A stretch of 64,000 bases of DNA from positions 310,001 through 374,000 of the forward strand of contig NZ_QPJK01000001.1 in assembly GCF_003337555.1 (NCBI RefSeq), written 5' to 3'. Shown here piece by piece: positions 19,550 through 32,386 of this stretch. This DNA is from Pseudorhodoferax soli (GTDB lineage: Bacteria > Pseudomonadota > Gammaproteobacteria > Burkholderiales > Burkholderiaceae_C). Position 1 is the stretch's first letter. Each line of letters opens with the position of its first letter. The notes under the pieces are model-generated. The model saw nothing but the letters and a program-made list of their open reading frames with translations. It was not told the origin of the DNA and did no database searches. The position numbers and the translations under genes are program-made.

Positions 19550-20674
19550 ATGGCGCGCGCATGGGCCTGCGCCCTCGGGCTGCTCGTGGCGCTGAGCGCG
19601 CAGGCAGCGCCCGCCGTGCCAAGCACGCCGGCCACCGACCCCGGCACCGCCTGCGACCGGCAGGCCCAGCCCGCCGGCTGCCTGCTGCGCCTGGCGCTGC
19701 CGCAGGATGCCGGCCAGCTGGCCTACTACGTGTCGCAGCAACCCGCCGCCGCACCGGCACCCGACACCGCCCTGCTCGTCATGCACGGCTACCCGCGCGA
19801 TGCGGCGCACAGCTTCAACGCCGGGCTGGCTGCGGTGCAGGGCGCCGGCCTGCAGGGCCGCGTGCTGGTCGTGGCGCCGCTGTTCCAGGTCGGTCCAGCG
19901 CAGGCGCAGCGCTGCCACACGCCCGGCGAGACGACCGCCCAGGCCGGCGATGCACGGTGGCGCTGCGGCACCTGGCTGGCCGGCGAGGCGTCCGAAGGGG
20001 CGCAGCCCATCACCTCCTTCGCGGCACTCGATGCGCTTGTGGCCGAACTCGCGCGCCAGTGGCCCAGCCTGCGCACCGTCACGCTCGCGGGCTTCTCGGC
20101 CGGCGCCCAGCTGCTGCAGCACCACGTGGCCTTTGCAGCCGCAGCGCCGCCTGGCGTGCGGCTGCGCCATGTGATCGCCGACCCGGGCACCTGGCTGTAC
20201 TTCGATCCGGTGCGGCCACGGCCGGCGGGCGGTGGCGCGGCCGATCCATCGCCGTGCAGCCCTGCAGCCGATGCCCCGGCGGCCTGCCGGTGGGCAATGC
20301 AGACGCCCGATGCCGCGGCATGTCCGCACTACGACCAGTGGAAGTACGGCGTGGCCGACCTGCCGGCCCACCTGGGCGACGCGGCGGCCGCCCGTGCGCG
20401 CTACCGCGCCGCGGACCTGGCCTACCTGGCCGGCGGGCTCGACGACGGCCCCGGCCCCGGCAATGCCGACAAGGTGCTGGACCACGGCTGCGCCGCCCAG
20501 CTGCAAGGCCCATACCGGCTGCAGCGCGCCCAGGGCTATGCCGCCTACGAGCAGCAGGTGCTGCAGCCGGCCCGGCCGCGGCCTTTGCACGTGGTGCCGG
20601 GCTGCCGGCACGACGTGGCCTGCGTGCTGCCCGCTGCCGCGGCACGGCCGGCCCTGTTCCCCGGCGTGCGCTGA
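19550..20674 (+). CDS. Exported alpha/beta-hydrolase
   Basis: A 374-residue protein with signal peptide (CALGLLVALSAQAAPA). The alpha/beta-hydrolase core shows TALLVMHGYPRDAAHSFN and the nucleophile elbow AGFSAGAQLLQHH; a C-terminal His lies in VPGCRHDVACVL. Many cysteines suggest periplasmic disulfides. It follows the MFS gene by 4 nt. It may release a molecule that the transporter carries; the true substrate is unknown. Confidence 0.78.
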   Translation: MARAWACALGLLVALSAQAAPAVPSTPATDPGTACDRQAQPAGCLLRLALPQDAGQLAYYVSQQPAAAPAPDTALLVMHGYPRDAAHSFNAGLAAVQGAGLQGRVLVVAPLFQVGPAQAQRCHTPGETTAQAGDARWRCGTWLAGEASEGAQPITSFAALDALVAELARQWPSLRTVTLAGFSAGAQLLQHHVAFAAAAPPGVRLRHVIADPGTWLYFDPVRPRPAGGGAADPSPCSPAADAPAACRWAMQTPDAAACPHYDQWKYGVADLPAHLGDAAAARARYRAADLAYLAGGLDDGPGPGNADKVLDHGCAAQLQGPYRLQRAQGYAAYEQQVLQPARPRPLHVVPGCRHDVACVLPAAAARPALFPGVR

Positions 20675-20715
20675 CCGCATGCACGCGCCCCATCCCCCCA
20701 CCCACAGGTGACCCC

Positions 20716-21642
20716 ATGAAGATCCTCGTTCTCGGCGCCGGCGCCATCGGCGCTTACTACGGCGCCCGGCTGCTGCAGGCCGGCGCCTCCGTGTCCTTCC
20801 TCGTGCGCAGCGCGCGCGCCCGGCAGCTGCGCGCGCACGGCCTGCGCGTCCACAGCGAGCTGGGCGACTTCTCCGGCGCGGTCGACGTGGTCGAAGCCGG
20901 CGACGCCCTGCCCGAGGCCGACGTCGTGCTGCTGGCCTGCAAGACCTACGACCTGCCCGAGGCCATGCGCAGCATCGCGCCGGCCGTCGGCGCGCGCACG
21001 GCCATCCTGCCCTTCCTCAACGGCATGCAGACCTACGACCTGCTCGACGCCGCCTTCGGCAAGGCATCGGTGCTGGGCGGCGTGGCCTACATCGCCGTGG
21101 CACTGCAGCCCGATGGGTCCACGCGCCACCTGGGCGCCGCGGACCGGGTGGTCCTGGGTGCGCGCACGCCGCAGCTGCAGTTGCTGGCCGATGACCTGTA
21201 TGGCCTGCTGGCGCGCAGCCCGGGCCTGCGCGCGGTGGACGCGCACATCGCGCAGCAGCTGTGGACCAAGTGGGTCATGCTGTGCAGCGGCGCCGCGGTG
21301 ACCTGCCTGTTCCGCGGCACCATTGCCCAGATCCTGGCCACGGCGCATGGCCGCGGCTTCGTCGAGACGGCGTTGGCCGAGTGCCTGCAGGTCGCCTCGG
21401 CCGAAGGCTTCGCACTGGCGCCGGACGCGGTCGCGCAGATCAAGGGCCTGCTGCTCAATCCTGCTTCGGCGTGGAAGGCATCGATGGCGCGCGACATCGA
21501 CGCCGGCATGGCCAGGCTGGAGGCCGACGGCATCGTCGGCGACATGCTGGTGCGCGCCGCGCGCCACGGCGTGCCGGCGCCCACGCTGCAGGCCGCCCAT
21601 GTGCACCTGCAGGTCTACCTGCAGCAGGCCGCTGCAGCCTAG
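20716..21642 (+). CDS. Ketopantoate reductase-family (ApbA/PanE) oxidoreductase
   Basis: A 308-residue protein of the 2-dehydropantoate 2-reductase family: MKILVLGAGAIGAYYGARL with the Rossmann motif, ACKTYDL, FLNGMQTYDLL with the conserved Asn, and QLWTKWVMLC with the catalytic Lys. The context (MFS, hydrolase) is not pantothenate synthesis, so it is more likely a paralogue reducing another 2-keto acid. Confidence 0.88.
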   Translation: MKILVLGAGAIGAYYGARLLQAGASVSFLVRSARARQLRAHGLRVHSELGDFSGAVDVVEAGDALPEADVVLLACKTYDLPEAMRSIAPAVGARTAILPFLNGMQTYDLLDAAFGKASVLGGVAYIAVALQPDGSTRHLGAADRVVLGARTPQLQLLADDLYGLLARSPGLRAVDAHIAQQLWTKWVMLCSGAAVTCLFRGTIAQILATAHGRGFVETALAECLQVASAEGFALAPDAVAQIKGLLLNPASAWKASMARDIDAGMARLEADGIVGDMLVRAARHGVPAPTLQAAHVHLQVYLQQAAAA

Positions 21643-21664
21643 GCGGCCGCTTGCGGGGGTCGCC

Positions 21665-21967
21665 TCAGGCGTAGACGTTGAGCAGCGCGCCGGCCATGCG
21701 GTCGGCCGTGCGGAACACGGTGGCATTGGCCACGAAGGCGTTCCTGGCCGACAGCTGGTCGACCATCTCGGATTCCAGCGACATGCCGACCGACTCAGCG
21801 CGCCGGGTCGCTGCGTCCACGCCGCCCACCTCGCTGCGCGATTGCTGCACCACCTCCAGCCGCGTGAAGCCCTCGGTCTGCGCATTGGCAACGTTGTGCG
21901 CGGAAGCCTGCAGCCGCTGCTGGGCGGCCTGCATGCCGCTGGAAGCGATGGAAGAGAGGGGGGCCAT
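21665..21967 (-). CDS. Minimal flagellar rod/hook-like protein
   Basis: About 100 residues. The N-terminus (PLSSIASSGMQAAQQRLQAS, then AHNVANAQTEGF) matches the flagellar rod N-terminal domain, and the C-terminus (EMVDQLSARNAFVANATVFR, TADRMAGALL) matches the FlgB/FlgC/FlgE C-terminal domain. The central domain is missing, and no flagellar genes are nearby. ATG 21967 chosen for family fit; GTG 21985, with GAGCGGA upstream, would add six residues. Confidence 0.7.
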   Translation of the reverse strand: MAPLSSIASSGMQAAQQRLQASAHNVANAQTEGFTRLEVVQQSRSEVGGVDAATRRAESVGMSLESEMVDQLSARNAFVANATVFRTADRMAGALLNVYA

Positions 21968-22032
21968 GGAACGAGATTGGGCCACTCATCCGCTCATCGA
22001 TCAAGCGAATAATTGGCAAGATTCGTGCGCCG

Positions 22033-23241
22033 TCACGACATCCAGGCCAGCGCCTGGCCCGCCAGCGCGGCCAACGCGACCACCCACACAGGCGAGCAGC
22101 GCCCCACCACGAGCAGGCCGAAGGCCGCCAGCGCGAGCGCGAAATCGTTGCGGCCCTGGATGGCACTGGTCCAGACCGGGTCGTAGAGCGCGGCCAGCAG
22201 CACGCCGACCACGGCCGCGTTGACACCGGCCAGCGCGGGCTGCACGCCCGGCCGCCCGCGCAGCGTTTGCCAGAACGGCAGCGCAGCCAGCAGCACCAGC
22301 GCGGCCGGCACGAAGATGACCAGCAGCAGCATCAGCCCGCCGACCCAGCCCTGCCAGGGCCAGTGGGCCGCCGCACCGAGATAGGCAGCAAAGGTGAACA
22401 GCGGGCCCGGTACCGCCTGCGCCGCACCGTAGCCGGCCAGGAACTCCGCATTGCCGAGCACCCCGCCGGGGACCACGCTGGCCTGCAGCAGCGGCAGCAC
22501 CACATGGCCGCCGCCGAACACCAGCGCGCCGGCGCGGTAGAAGCCGTCGATGAGCGCGGCCGTCGGCGTGCCGGCCACCGCAGCCCACAGGGGCAACAAG
22601 GCCAGCGGCAGCAGGAACAGCACCAGGGCCAGCACGCCGCCACGGCGCGACAGCGGCCAGCGCTGCGGCGCAGGCGCGGCCGCTGCAGCCGGCAGCCGCA
22701 GCAGCCAGCGCCCCGCGAGCGCCGCGGCCGCGATCACGAGCACCTGGGCCAGCGCCACGGGCCAGGCCAGCAGCACCAGCGCGGCCACGATGGCCAGCGC
22801 GGCGCGCTGGCGGTCCGGGCACAGCGTGCGTGCCATGCCCCAGACGGCCTGGGCCACGATGGCCACGGCCGCCACCTTGAGGCCGTGCACCCAGCCCGCC
22901 GCGGCCAGCGCCGGCTGCCGCACGATGAGCTCGGCCAGCGCCACCAGCAGCAAGGCCGACGGCAGCGTGAAGCCCACCCAGGCCGCCAGCATGCCCCAGC
23001 CACCGGCACGCCCCAGGCCCAGCGCCATGCCCACCTGGCTGCTGGCCGGCCCCGGCAGGAACTGGCACAGCGCCACGAGGTCGGCATAGGCGCGGTCGTC
23101 GAGCCAGCGCCGCCGCTCCACGAACTCGGTGCGGAAGTAGCCCAGGTGGGCGACCGGCCCGCCGAACGAGGTCAGGCCGAGCCGCAGGAACACCAGCAGC
23201 ACGCGCCAGGGGCTGTCGGTTCGGACGGTGGGAACGGGCAT
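22033..23241 (-). CDS. chrA: Chromate transporter ChrA, two-domain
   Basis: A 402-residue membrane protein with two CHR repeats. The first has TSFGGPVAHLGYFRTEFV and LVALCQFLPGPASSQVG; the second LVFGGGHVVLPLLQ and AGYGAAQAVPGPLFTFAAYL. The paired FGG and PGP motifs are hallmarks of ChrA, which expels chromate. The ATG at 23241 was preferred to a TTG six bases upstream. It follows the His-rich gene by 64 nt in the same direction as the czc genes and may be the last cistron of that operon. Confidence 0.92.
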   Translation of the reverse strand: MPVPTVRTDSPWRVLLVFLRLGLTSFGGPVAHLGYFRTEFVERRRWLDDRAYADLVALCQFLPGPASSQVGMALGLGRAGGWGMLAAWVGFTLPSALLLVALAELIVRQPALAAAGWVHGLKVAAVAIVAQAVWGMARTLCPDRQRAALAIVAALVLLAWPVALAQVLVIAAAALAGRWLLRLPAAAAAPAPQRWPLSRRGGVLALVLFLLPLALLPLWAAVAGTPTAALIDGFYRAGALVFGGGHVVLPLLQASVVPGGVLGNAEFLAGYGAAQAVPGPLFTFAAYLGAAAHWPWQGWVGGLMLLLVIFVPAALVLLAALPFWQTLRGRPGVQPALAGVNAAVVGVLLAALYDPVWTSAIQGRNDFALALAAFGLLVVGRCSPVWVVALAALAGQALAWMS

Positions 23242-23305
23242 CGGCAAGTCGCAGCACGCAAAAGGAACGCATGCTATGCGCCCCGCACGACAGCCCGGCG
23301 TCGCC

Positions 23306-23698
23306 CTACTTCAACGCGAAGCGCACGTTCGCCGGCTTCCTGCCGGCCAGCTGCACGGTGGCCACCACCTTGGTGCCGGCCGCGGTGGGGAAGCTGCCCC
23401 TGGCCTCCAGCCGGTCGCCGGCCGGCGCCAGCGCGGCCTCGGTCTTGGCGCTGCCGGCCAGCAAGGTGAGCTTGCCCGTGGCGCCCTTCAGGTCAGCCGC
23501 CTTGCCGTGGTCGCGCACGTACAGCGCGATGCTGTCGGCCTTGGCCACGAGCTCGAAGTCCATGTCGCTGGCCTCGACCACCACGCCGCCGTGCAGGGGC
23601 TGGTGGTCGTGGGCTGCGCCATGGCTGTGGGCCTGTTGGGCCGAAGCGGCGCCGGCCAGGCTCAGCGCGGCGAACAGGGTGAGGGTCAGGGTCTTCAT
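23306..23698 (-). CDS. Small His-rich periplasmic protein of the czc operon
   Basis: 130 residues: signal peptide (LTLFAALSLAGAASA), then QQAHSHGAAHDHQPLHGGVV with seven histidines in a short span, then an all-beta domain (MDFELVAKADSIALYVRD). GAGGA precedes ATG 23698. Similar domains occur attached to CzcB-like adaptors. It lies 38 nt after czcA. Inference: periplasmic metal buffer or chaperone handing ions to the efflux pump. Confidence 0.8.
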   Translation of the reverse strand: MKTLTLTLFAALSLAGAASAQQAHSHGAAHDHQPLHGGVVVEASDMDFELVAKADSIALYVRDHGKAADLKGATGKLTLLAGSAKTEAALAPAGDRLEARGSFPTAAGTKVVATVQLAGRKPANVRFALK

Positions 23699-23736
23699 GG
23701 TGTGTCCTCGTTGCAGGAAGGTTGGAGAAAAGGGCA

Positions 23737-26862
<3,126 letters not shown>

Positions 26863-26869
26863 GGGCGCC

Positions 26870-27967
26870 CTATCGGATCTGGTTGACCAGGCTCGCGCCC
26901 TGGTGGACCACGCGGTCGCCCGGTTTCAGGCCCGCGGTCGCGACGACGTTGGCGCCGTCCAGCGGTTCGGTCGTCAGCACGCGCGGCTCGAAGCGCTCGG
27001 GCGCGACCTTGACCCACACGATGCTCTGGTTCGAGGGGTTGCGCGCCAGTGCGGCGGCCGGCACGGACACGCCGCTCAACTGGCTCTTGGTCTGCACGAC
27101 CACCTGCACCGGCTGGCCCACGGCCAGGGCCTGCAGCGCCGGCCCTTGGGCCGCGAACTGCAGCGGCAACGCCTGCTCGCGCAGCGCCCTGGCCGCGCCC
27201 ACGAAGCGCAGCGGCACGCGCGTGCCGCCTACGGCCAGCGCGCCGCCCGCGATGTCGGCCGCCAGGGCCGGGTCGTAGGCCAGGGCCTCGATGCGCAGGC
27301 GTGTCGGGTCGACGATCTCGAACACGAGTTCGCGCGCATCGACGACGGCGCCGGCGATGGCGGTGGCCGATGCGATGACGCCGGACACGGGCGCCACCAG
27401 CGCCTCGCGGCCCGACAGCGCGCCGGCCATCACGCCGGCCCGCTCGCCCAGGCTGGCCAGCTCGCTCTCGGCCGCCTCGATCTCCTTGCGCGGCACGGTG
27501 TCGGCCAACTCGCGCAGGCGTGCCAGCCGCTTCTCGGCCAGCGCGCGCGCGGCGCGCAGTTCGGCCACCTGGGCGGCCTGGCCGGCACGCTCCAGCGGCG
27601 CGGCTGCCGGCGCCACATAGGCCAGCACCTCGCCCTTGCGCACGGCCTGGCCGGGCGTGGGAAAGCCGCGCGGGCCGGGCTCCAGCCGGCCCGGCTGTGT
27701 GGGCTGCACGCGGCCGCCCGCGTTCGGGTCCATCACCACCTTGCCCGCCAGCGTGAAGGCGCGCGGCAGCTGCTGTTGTTCGGCCACCAGCGTGCGCACG
27801 CCGATCTGGCGCTGCGTGGGCTTGGGCAGGAACACGCTGCCGTCTGGCAGGCGCTGGGGTGCATTGGCGTTCGCGCCCGCGGGGGCTTCGCCATGGTCGT
27901 GGCCTTCGCCGGCCAGCACGGGGCCGGCCAGCAGGCTGGCGAGCAGGAGGTTGGCGACGGCCTTCAT
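26870..27967 (-). CDS. czcB: Membrane-fusion protein of metal RND pump, CzcB family
   Basis: A 365-residue periplasmic adaptor. After the signal ([12 protein letters not shown]) comes [16 protein letters not shown], a His-rich N-terminus. The hairpin/lipoyl part ([17 protein letters not shown] ... [10 protein letters not shown]) and the beta-barrel ([21 protein letters not shown]) follow. It ends [16 protein letters not shown] as in HlyD/CzcB proteins. ATG 27967 overlaps the stop of the upstream gene. It links CzcA to the outer-membrane channel. Confidence 0.92.
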   Translation of the reverse strand: MKAVANLLLASLLAGPVLAGEGHDHGEAPAGANANAPQRLPDGSVFLPKPTQRQIGVRTLVAEQQQLPRAFTLAGKVVMDPNAGGRVQPTQPGRLEPGPRGFPTPGQAVRKGEVLAYVAPAAAPLERAGQAAQVAELRAARALAEKRLARLRELADTVPRKEIEAAESELASLGERAGVMAGALSGREALVAPVSGVIASATAIAGAVVDARELVFEIVDPTRLRIEALAYDPALAADIAGGALAVGGTRVPLRFVGAARALREQALPLQFAAQGPALQALAVGQPVQVVVQTKSQLSGVSVPAAALARNPSNQSIVWVKVAPERFEPRVLTTEPLDGANVVATAGLKPGDRVVHQGASLVNQIR

Positions 27968-28491
27968 GCGGCGGCTCCCAGGTTCGGACGGCGGCGTTTG
28001 AACACGGTCACAAGCGCGAGCAGCAACACCAGGCCGCCGGCCGCCCACGGGGCCCAGGCACGCCAGCCGTGCGCATGCGGTGCCTCGGCGGCAGCGGCCT
28101 CGGCGTGGATGTCGAGTTCGCCCGCCAGCAGGTCGGCATCGGCGCCGGCCGTGACGGTGGCCGTCACCGGGTGCGTGCCGGGGCCGGGTTCCGCGGCCAG
28201 CTCGGCCTCGAACTCGCCGGCCGCCACGCTCTTGAGCGCCACGGGCTGGCCGTTCAGTTCCAGCACCAGTTGGGCGTTGTCCACCGGCGCGTTGCTGGGC
28301 GCGTGGTCCAGCCAGATGCGCAGGTGGTGGCCGTCGAGCACGCCGACGAGTTCGAACAGGTCCGAACTCGCGGCGAAGCGCGGCAGCGCGGGGCCGGCGG
28401 CTGCCGGTTCGGCACCGCCATGGTCGTGGCCGTCGCCGGCGCGTGCCGGGCCGGCCAGCAGCAGCGCCAGGGTCAGGAAGAGAAATCGCAT
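27964..28491 (-). CDS. His-rich single-span membrane protein between czcC and czcB
   Basis: 175 residues: signal peptide ([15 protein letters not shown]), then [15 protein letters not shown], then a soluble Ig-like region (residues about 40-125), then PHAHGW and a C-terminal membrane segment ([15 protein letters not shown]) with a basic end. The GDGHDHG motif nearly matches the N-terminus of CzcB (GEGHDHG) encoded next. Not a named family to me. Probably a membrane-anchored periplasmic metal-binding accessory of the pump. Overlaps czcB by 4 nt. Confidence 0.78.
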   Translation of the reverse strand: MRFLFLTLALLLAGPARAGDGHDHGGAEPAAAGPALPRFAASSDLFELVGVLDGHHLRIWLDHAPSNAPVDNAQLVLELNGQPVALKSVAAGEFEAELAAEPGPGTHPVTATVTAGADADLLAGELDIHAEAAAAEAPHAHGWRAWAPWAAGGLVLLLALVTVFKRRRPNLGAAA

Positions 28492-28514
28492 GGAAGTTCT
28501 TTCGCGAAGAGGGT

Positions 28515-29759
28515 TCATTGCGGCAACAGGCCCAGGGCCTGGCGCAGCGCGGAGATGGCCTGGTGCACGGCCACGCGGGCACGCGCGCTCTGGCGTTCGG
28601 CCTCGTAGGCCTCCAGCTCCACGCGCAGGCGGTTGGGCAGGTCGGTCTCGCCCAGGCGGAACGAGGTCTCGAAGAAGCCGCGCGTCTGCTGCGCCAGCGC
28701 CGTGCGCCGGGCGGCCGCCGTGGCCACGGCCTGGGCCGTGGCCAGGCGCGCGCGCGCCACGGCGGCATCGGCCGCGAGGCGCTGGGCCTGCAGCACGCGC
28801 AGCTGCTCGGCCTCGATGCGTTCCGCACTGGCCGTGGCCACCTTGGCACGGTGGCCCGAGGCCGAGCCCAGCGGCACGCGCAGGCCGACCGTCAGCGCGT
28901 GGGTGTTGGACTCGCCATAGGCGCCGCGCTCGCGTGTGACGAGCAGCGCCAGTTCGGGGTTGGCGCGCTTGCGCACGGCCGCCAATTCCTGCGCATGGGC
29001 GGCCAGGCGTGCGCGGTCGTCGAGTTCGACCAGTGCGGGATGGGTGGTGTCGGGCGCCGTGGCCTGCGGCAGCGGCTCGGCCAGCGCCACGCCGGCCGGC
29101 GGCTGCACGCCCAGCGCTGCGAGCGCCTGGCGCGCCTGCACCACGGCCAGCGCGGCTTCGGCCACCTCGGCCTCGGCTTGGGCGCGTGCACCGTCGGCCT
29201 GGTTCTGGTCGGCGCGCGCGAGGTCGCCGGAGGCCACGCGGCGCGCCACGTCGCGCGCCAGCTTGTCCGCGCTGTCTTCACGCGCAGCGGCGGCCTGCTG
29301 CTCCAGCAACGCCAGTTGCAGTGCCCACCAGGCCTCGCGCAGCTCACCGGCCAGGCGCCACTGCGCCGCGCGCAGCCGGCTCTCCAGCGCCAGCCCTTCG
29401 GCGCCTGCCTGGGCCTGCGTCAGCGCACGCTCGCGCGGCAGCCACAGCGGCACGGCCACCCCGGCCTCGATCTCGCGCGCGCCGTCGTTGCCGCTCAGCC
29501 GGTCGGACTTGAGCGCGGCTTCGAGCGCGGGCGGCTCGGGCGTCCAGCGGTCGGCCGCCACGCGCTGGGCCTGGCCGGCATCGCGCCGTGCGGCGGTGCC
29601 GGCCTGTTCGGGCTGCTGGGCCCAGGCCTGGGCGAAGGCCTCGGCCAGGCTGCTGGCGGGCGCGGGCGGCGTCTGGGCCAGCGACGGCAGGCTGGCCAAC
29701 GCCAGCACAGCGGCGCCCAGCCGGTGGGATGCCCGCCGGGGCGAAAACTTCCAATGCAT
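28515..29759 (-). CDS. czcC: Outer-membrane efflux channel, CzcC/TolC family
   Basis: A 414-residue outer-membrane factor with signal peptide ([12 protein letters not shown]-like: [12 protein letters not shown]). Long alpha-helical repeats rich in Ala/Gln/Glu are characteristic ([68 protein letters not shown]). Together with CzcB and CzcA it completes the trans-envelope pump. It follows czcI by 72 nt. Confidence 0.9.
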   Translation of the reverse strand: MHWKFSPRRASHRLGAAVLALASLPSLAQTPPAPASSLAEAFAQAWAQQPEQAGTAARRDAGQAQRVAADRWTPEPPALEAALKSDRLSGNDGAREIEAGVAVPLWLPRERALTQAQAGAEGLALESRLRAAQWRLAGELREAWWALQLALLEQQAAAAREDSADKLARDVARRVASGDLARADQNQADGARAQAEAEVAEAALAVVQARQALAALGVQPPAGVALAEPLPQATAPDTTHPALVELDDRARLAAHAQELAAVRKRANPELALLVTRERGAYGESNTHALTVGLRVPLGSASGHRAKVATASAERIEAEQLRVLQAQRLAADAAVARARLATAQAVATAAARRTALAQQTRGFFETSFRLGETDLPNRLRVELEAYEAERQSARARVAVHQAISALRQALGLLPQ

Positions 29760-29831
29760 GCGAATCCTCGTGGAAGCGGACGGACGTCCGCGAACCGGCC
29801 CCGCACAGGGGCCGACCAAAGCCTCAGGGGC

Positions 29832-30176
29832 TCAGGCGAGGAAGCGGTGGGGTGGACGGATCAGCCGCTCGGGCAGTCCGTCGGTGATGCTGCGCTGGTA
29901 GGGCGTGGCGTGGCGCAGGTCCGGCAAGCCGGTCGGCAGCGCCGCGGGCCAGCCGAGCAACGCGGCGCACATGCCGCCGTGGCAGCCCACGCAATCGAGG
30001 TGCGGCACCTGCGGCCCGTTCTCGGCCTGGGCCGGCTCGTGCGCGTCCAGGTGCACGTGGTGGCCGAAGTGCGCCTCGGCCGTCGTCGGTTCGTGGCGGC
30101 AGACTTCCGCCGCCGCAGACCAGGTGGCCTGCAGCACGAGCACGAGCATCAGCACGACAGAGAGGAAACGGCGCAT
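29832..30176 (-). CDS. czcI: CzcI-family periplasmic metal-resistance protein
   Basis: 114 residues: signal peptide ([20 protein letters not shown]), then His/Cys-rich sequence with [22 protein letters not shown] and [16 protein letters not shown]. First gene of the operon and divergent from the response regulator, as in czcICBA operons of Cupriavidus. CzcI is thought to act in metal sensing or pump regulation; its exact role is unclear. The promoter carries the 18-bp palindrome at 30249-30266. Confidence 0.83.
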   Translation of the reverse strand: MRRFLSVVLMLVLVLQATWSAAAEVCRHEPTTAEAHFGHHVHLDAHEPAQAENGPQVPHLDCVGCHGGMCAALLGWPAALPTGLPDLRHATPYQRSITDGLPERLIRPPHRFLA

Positions 30177-30210
30177 GGATGGAGGGTTGCTGCGTTGCAG
30201 CAGCGGCGCG

Positions 30211-30266
30211 AGTGTAGCGGCCGGACATGCAACCCGGATGGCGAAGTGGATGACAAATTTGTCATC
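30211..30266. promoter_or_regulatory. 18-bp palindromic box and -10 for czcI; shared with czcR
   Basis: GATGACAAATTTGTCATC at 30249-30266 is a perfect palindrome in the 123-bp gap between czcI and the regulator gene. On the minus strand a -10-like TACACT lies at 30216-30211, with no recognisable -35, as expected for an activator-dependent promoter. The half-site resembles CusR/CopR boxes of OmpR-type metal regulators. The same half-sites recur at 32284-32301. Confidence 0.75.
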
Positions 30267-30299
30267 GAAACAGCGCTTGCCGGCACCACACAATGCCCC

Positions 30300-30977
30300 A
30301 TGCAATTGCTGGTGATCGAAGACGAAACCAAGCTCGCGCAGTACCTGCAGAAGGGCCTGCGCGAGGAAGGTTTTGCGGTGGACGTGGCGCACGACGGCGT
30401 GACCGGCCTGGAGGCCGCGTTGCAGCACGCCTACGACCTCGTCGTGCTCGACGGCATGCTGCCGGGGCTGGACGGCTTCGCCGTGCTGGCCGCGCTGCGC
30501 CAGAGCCGCCAGACCCCCGTGCTCATGCTGACCGCGCGCGGCGAGGTCGAGGACCGCGTGCGCGGCCTGCGCAGCGGCGCCGACGACTACCTGGTCAAGC
30601 CCTTCGCCTTCTCCGAACTGGTGGCCCGCATCCAGGTGCTGCTGCGCCGCGCGAGCGCCACGCCGGCAGAGGCCACGGTGCTGCGCCTGGCCGACCTGGA
30701 GGTCGATCTGATCCGGCGCCGCGTGCTGCGCGCCGGCCAGCGCGTGGAGCTGACCAACAAGGAGTTCAACCTGCTCACGTTGCTGCTGCGCCGCCAGGGC
30801 GCGGTGCTGTCGCGCACCGAACTCGCGGCCCAGGTCTGGGGCATGAACTTCGACAGCGAGACCAACATCGTCGAGGTGGCCGTGCGCCGGTTGCGCGACA
30901 AGGTGGACCGGCCATTCGAGCGGCCGCTGCTGCACACGGTGCGCGGCATGGGCTACGTGCTCGAAGCCAGGGCATGA
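30300..30977 (+). CDS. czcR: OmpR-family metal-responsive response regulator (CzcR/CusR type)
   Basis: A 225-residue regulator. Receiver: [20 protein letters not shown], phospho-Asp51 (VVLDGMLPG), Thr in MLTAR and Lys in LVKPFAF. The C-terminal winged helix reads [17 protein letters not shown] and ends [12 protein letters not shown]. Nearest known subgroup is CusR/CopR/CzcR. It is divergent from czcI and its ATGA overlap couples it to the kinase. It probably binds the GATGAC-N6-GTCATC boxes on both sides of this module. Confidence 0.93.
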   Translation: MQLLVIEDETKLAQYLQKGLREEGFAVDVAHDGVTGLEAALQHAYDLVVLDGMLPGLDGFAVLAALRQSRQTPVLMLTARGEVEDRVRGLRSGADDYLVKPFAFSELVARIQVLLRRASATPAEATVLRLADLEVDLIRRRVLRAGQRVELTNKEFNLLTLLLRRQGAVLSRTELAAQVWGMNFDSETNIVEVAVRRLRDKVDRPFERPLLHTVRGMGYVLEARA

Positions 30978-32320
30978 CGCAGCGCAGCCTGCGCGCGCGG
31001 CTGTCGCTGTGGCTGGCGCTGCAATCGCTGGCCGGGCTCGGCCTGGTCTGCGGCGCGCTGTACCTGGCATTGGACTGGACGCTGGCGCAGCGCCGCCACG
31101 AGACGCTCGCGCAGAAGGAAACCGCCGTGCGCGAACTGCTGGCCGAGGGCCGCGCCGACCACCGGCCCGAAGACCTGCCGCACCTGCTGGACGACATGCT
31201 GGCCGGCCATGGCGACCTGGCGCTGACGCTGACCGACGGCGCCGGCCGCACCGTGTTCAGCCGGCCCCTGCCGGCGGATGTGCGGGCCGCCGCGCACCGC
31301 TTCGCCGTGGCCGTGGAGGGCTGGCCCGCACCCGTGCAGGCCAGCCTGCAACTGGACCCGCGCGCCGACGCCGCGCTGCTGCGGCGCATGGCGGGGCTGC
31401 TGCTGCTGGCCGCGCTGGGCGGCACGGCCGTGATCTCGCTCGGCGGCTGGTGGCTGGTGCGCCTGGGCCTGGCGCCGCTGCGCGAGCTGGCGGCGCAGAC
31501 CGGCCAGCTCGACGCCGACACGCTGGCCCGTCGCCTGGACGGGCGCGCCCAGCCCGCCGAACTGCAGCCCTTGATCGCGCAGTTCAACGCGCTGCTGGAC
31601 CGCCTGGCCAGCGCTTACGCGCAGATGGAGGCCTTCAACGCCGACGTCGCACACGAACTCAACACGCCCCTGGCCACGCTGATCAGCGGCAGCGAACTGG
31701 CGCTGCGCCGCGCCCACAGCGCAACCGAGCTGCAGGAGGTGCTGGGCTCCAATCTTGAGGAACTCGACCGGCTCGCCCACATCGTGGCGGACATGCTGTT
31801 CCTCTCGCGCGCGCAGCGCGGCAGCAGCGCGCGGCGCACGCAGGTGGCCAGCCTCGCGGCGCTGGCGGCCGAGGTGGCCGAGTTCCACGAGGCCGCGCTG
31901 CAGCAGGCCGCGCTCGCGGTGCGCATCGAAGGCGATGCGGCCGCCGCGGTGGATGCGGGGCTGCTGCAGCGCGCGCTGTCCAACCTGCTGGGCAATGCCA
32001 CGCGGCATGCCACGCCGGGCAGCACGGTGCTGGTCGCCATCGCCCGCGCGGACGGCCGCACCCGCATCACGGTGGAGAACGCCGGCGCGGCCATCGCGCC
32101 CGAGCACCTGCCGCGGCTGTTCGACCGCTTCTTCCGCGCCGACCCCGCGCGCAGCCAGGCCGACCAGCACCATGGCCTGGGCCTGGCCATCGTGGCGGCG
32201 ATCGCCCGCATGCATGGTGGCGGCACGCTGGCCGAATCGGCCGCGGGACGCACCCGCATCGGCCTGTGGCTCGGCGATGCGCAGATGACGCAAACGTCAT
32301 CGAACGGTGCGGCTTCCTGA
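30974..32320 (+). CDS. czcS: Heavy-metal sensor histidine kinase (CzcS/CusS type)
   Basis: A 448-residue kinase. TM1 ([22 protein letters not shown]), a short periplasmic sensor of about 110 residues, TM2 ([20 protein letters not shown]), HAMP, HisKA with His227 in [13 protein letters not shown], and HATPase_c ([29 protein letters not shown]). ATG 30974 overlaps the regulator's stop. The periplasmic part is smaller than in CusS. Its last codons contain a second palindromic box (32284-32301), so the 3' end doubles as a promoter region. Confidence 0.92.
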   Translation: MTQRSLRARLSLWLALQSLAGLGLVCGALYLALDWTLAQRRHETLAQKETAVRELLAEGRADHRPEDLPHLLDDMLAGHGDLALTLTDGAGRTVFSRPLPADVRAAAHRFAVAVEGWPAPVQASLQLDPRADAALLRRMAGLLLLAALGGTAVISLGGWWLVRLGLAPLRELAAQTGQLDADTLARRLDGRAQPAELQPLIAQFNALLDRLASAYAQMEAFNADVAHELNTPLATLISGSELALRRAHSATELQEVLGSNLEELDRLAHIVADMLFLSRAQRGSSARRTQVASLAALAAEVAEFHEAALQQAALAVRIEGDAAAAVDAGLLQRALSNLLGNATRHATPGSTVLVAIARADGRTRITVENAGAAIAPEHLPRLFDRFFRADPARSQADQHHGLGLAIVAAIARMHGGGTLAESAAGRTRIGLWLGDAQMTQTSSNGAAS

Positions 32321-32338
32321 GGTTTGGATTTCCAGAAT
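32284..32338 (+). promoter_or_regulatory. Second palindromic metal-regulator box, inside czcS 3' end, with -10
   Basis: GATGACGCAAACGTCATC (32284-32301): 7-bp arms, same GATGAC/GTCATC halves and same 18-bp length as the czcI box. A -10-like CAGAAT lies at 32333-32338. Box centre to -10 centre is 43 bp here and 44 bp at czcI. It would drive the small gene at 32387. Confidence 0.7.
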
Positions 32339-32386
32339 GCAAGGCACCGCGCAACACCGCGCGGACCATCCGACAAAGGAAACACC

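Noticed and set aside
20716-21642. Assignment as panE of pantothenate synthesis
   Set aside because: Family match is clear but the operon (TetR, MFS, exported hydrolase) is unrelated to pantothenate, so a specific symbol is not supported.
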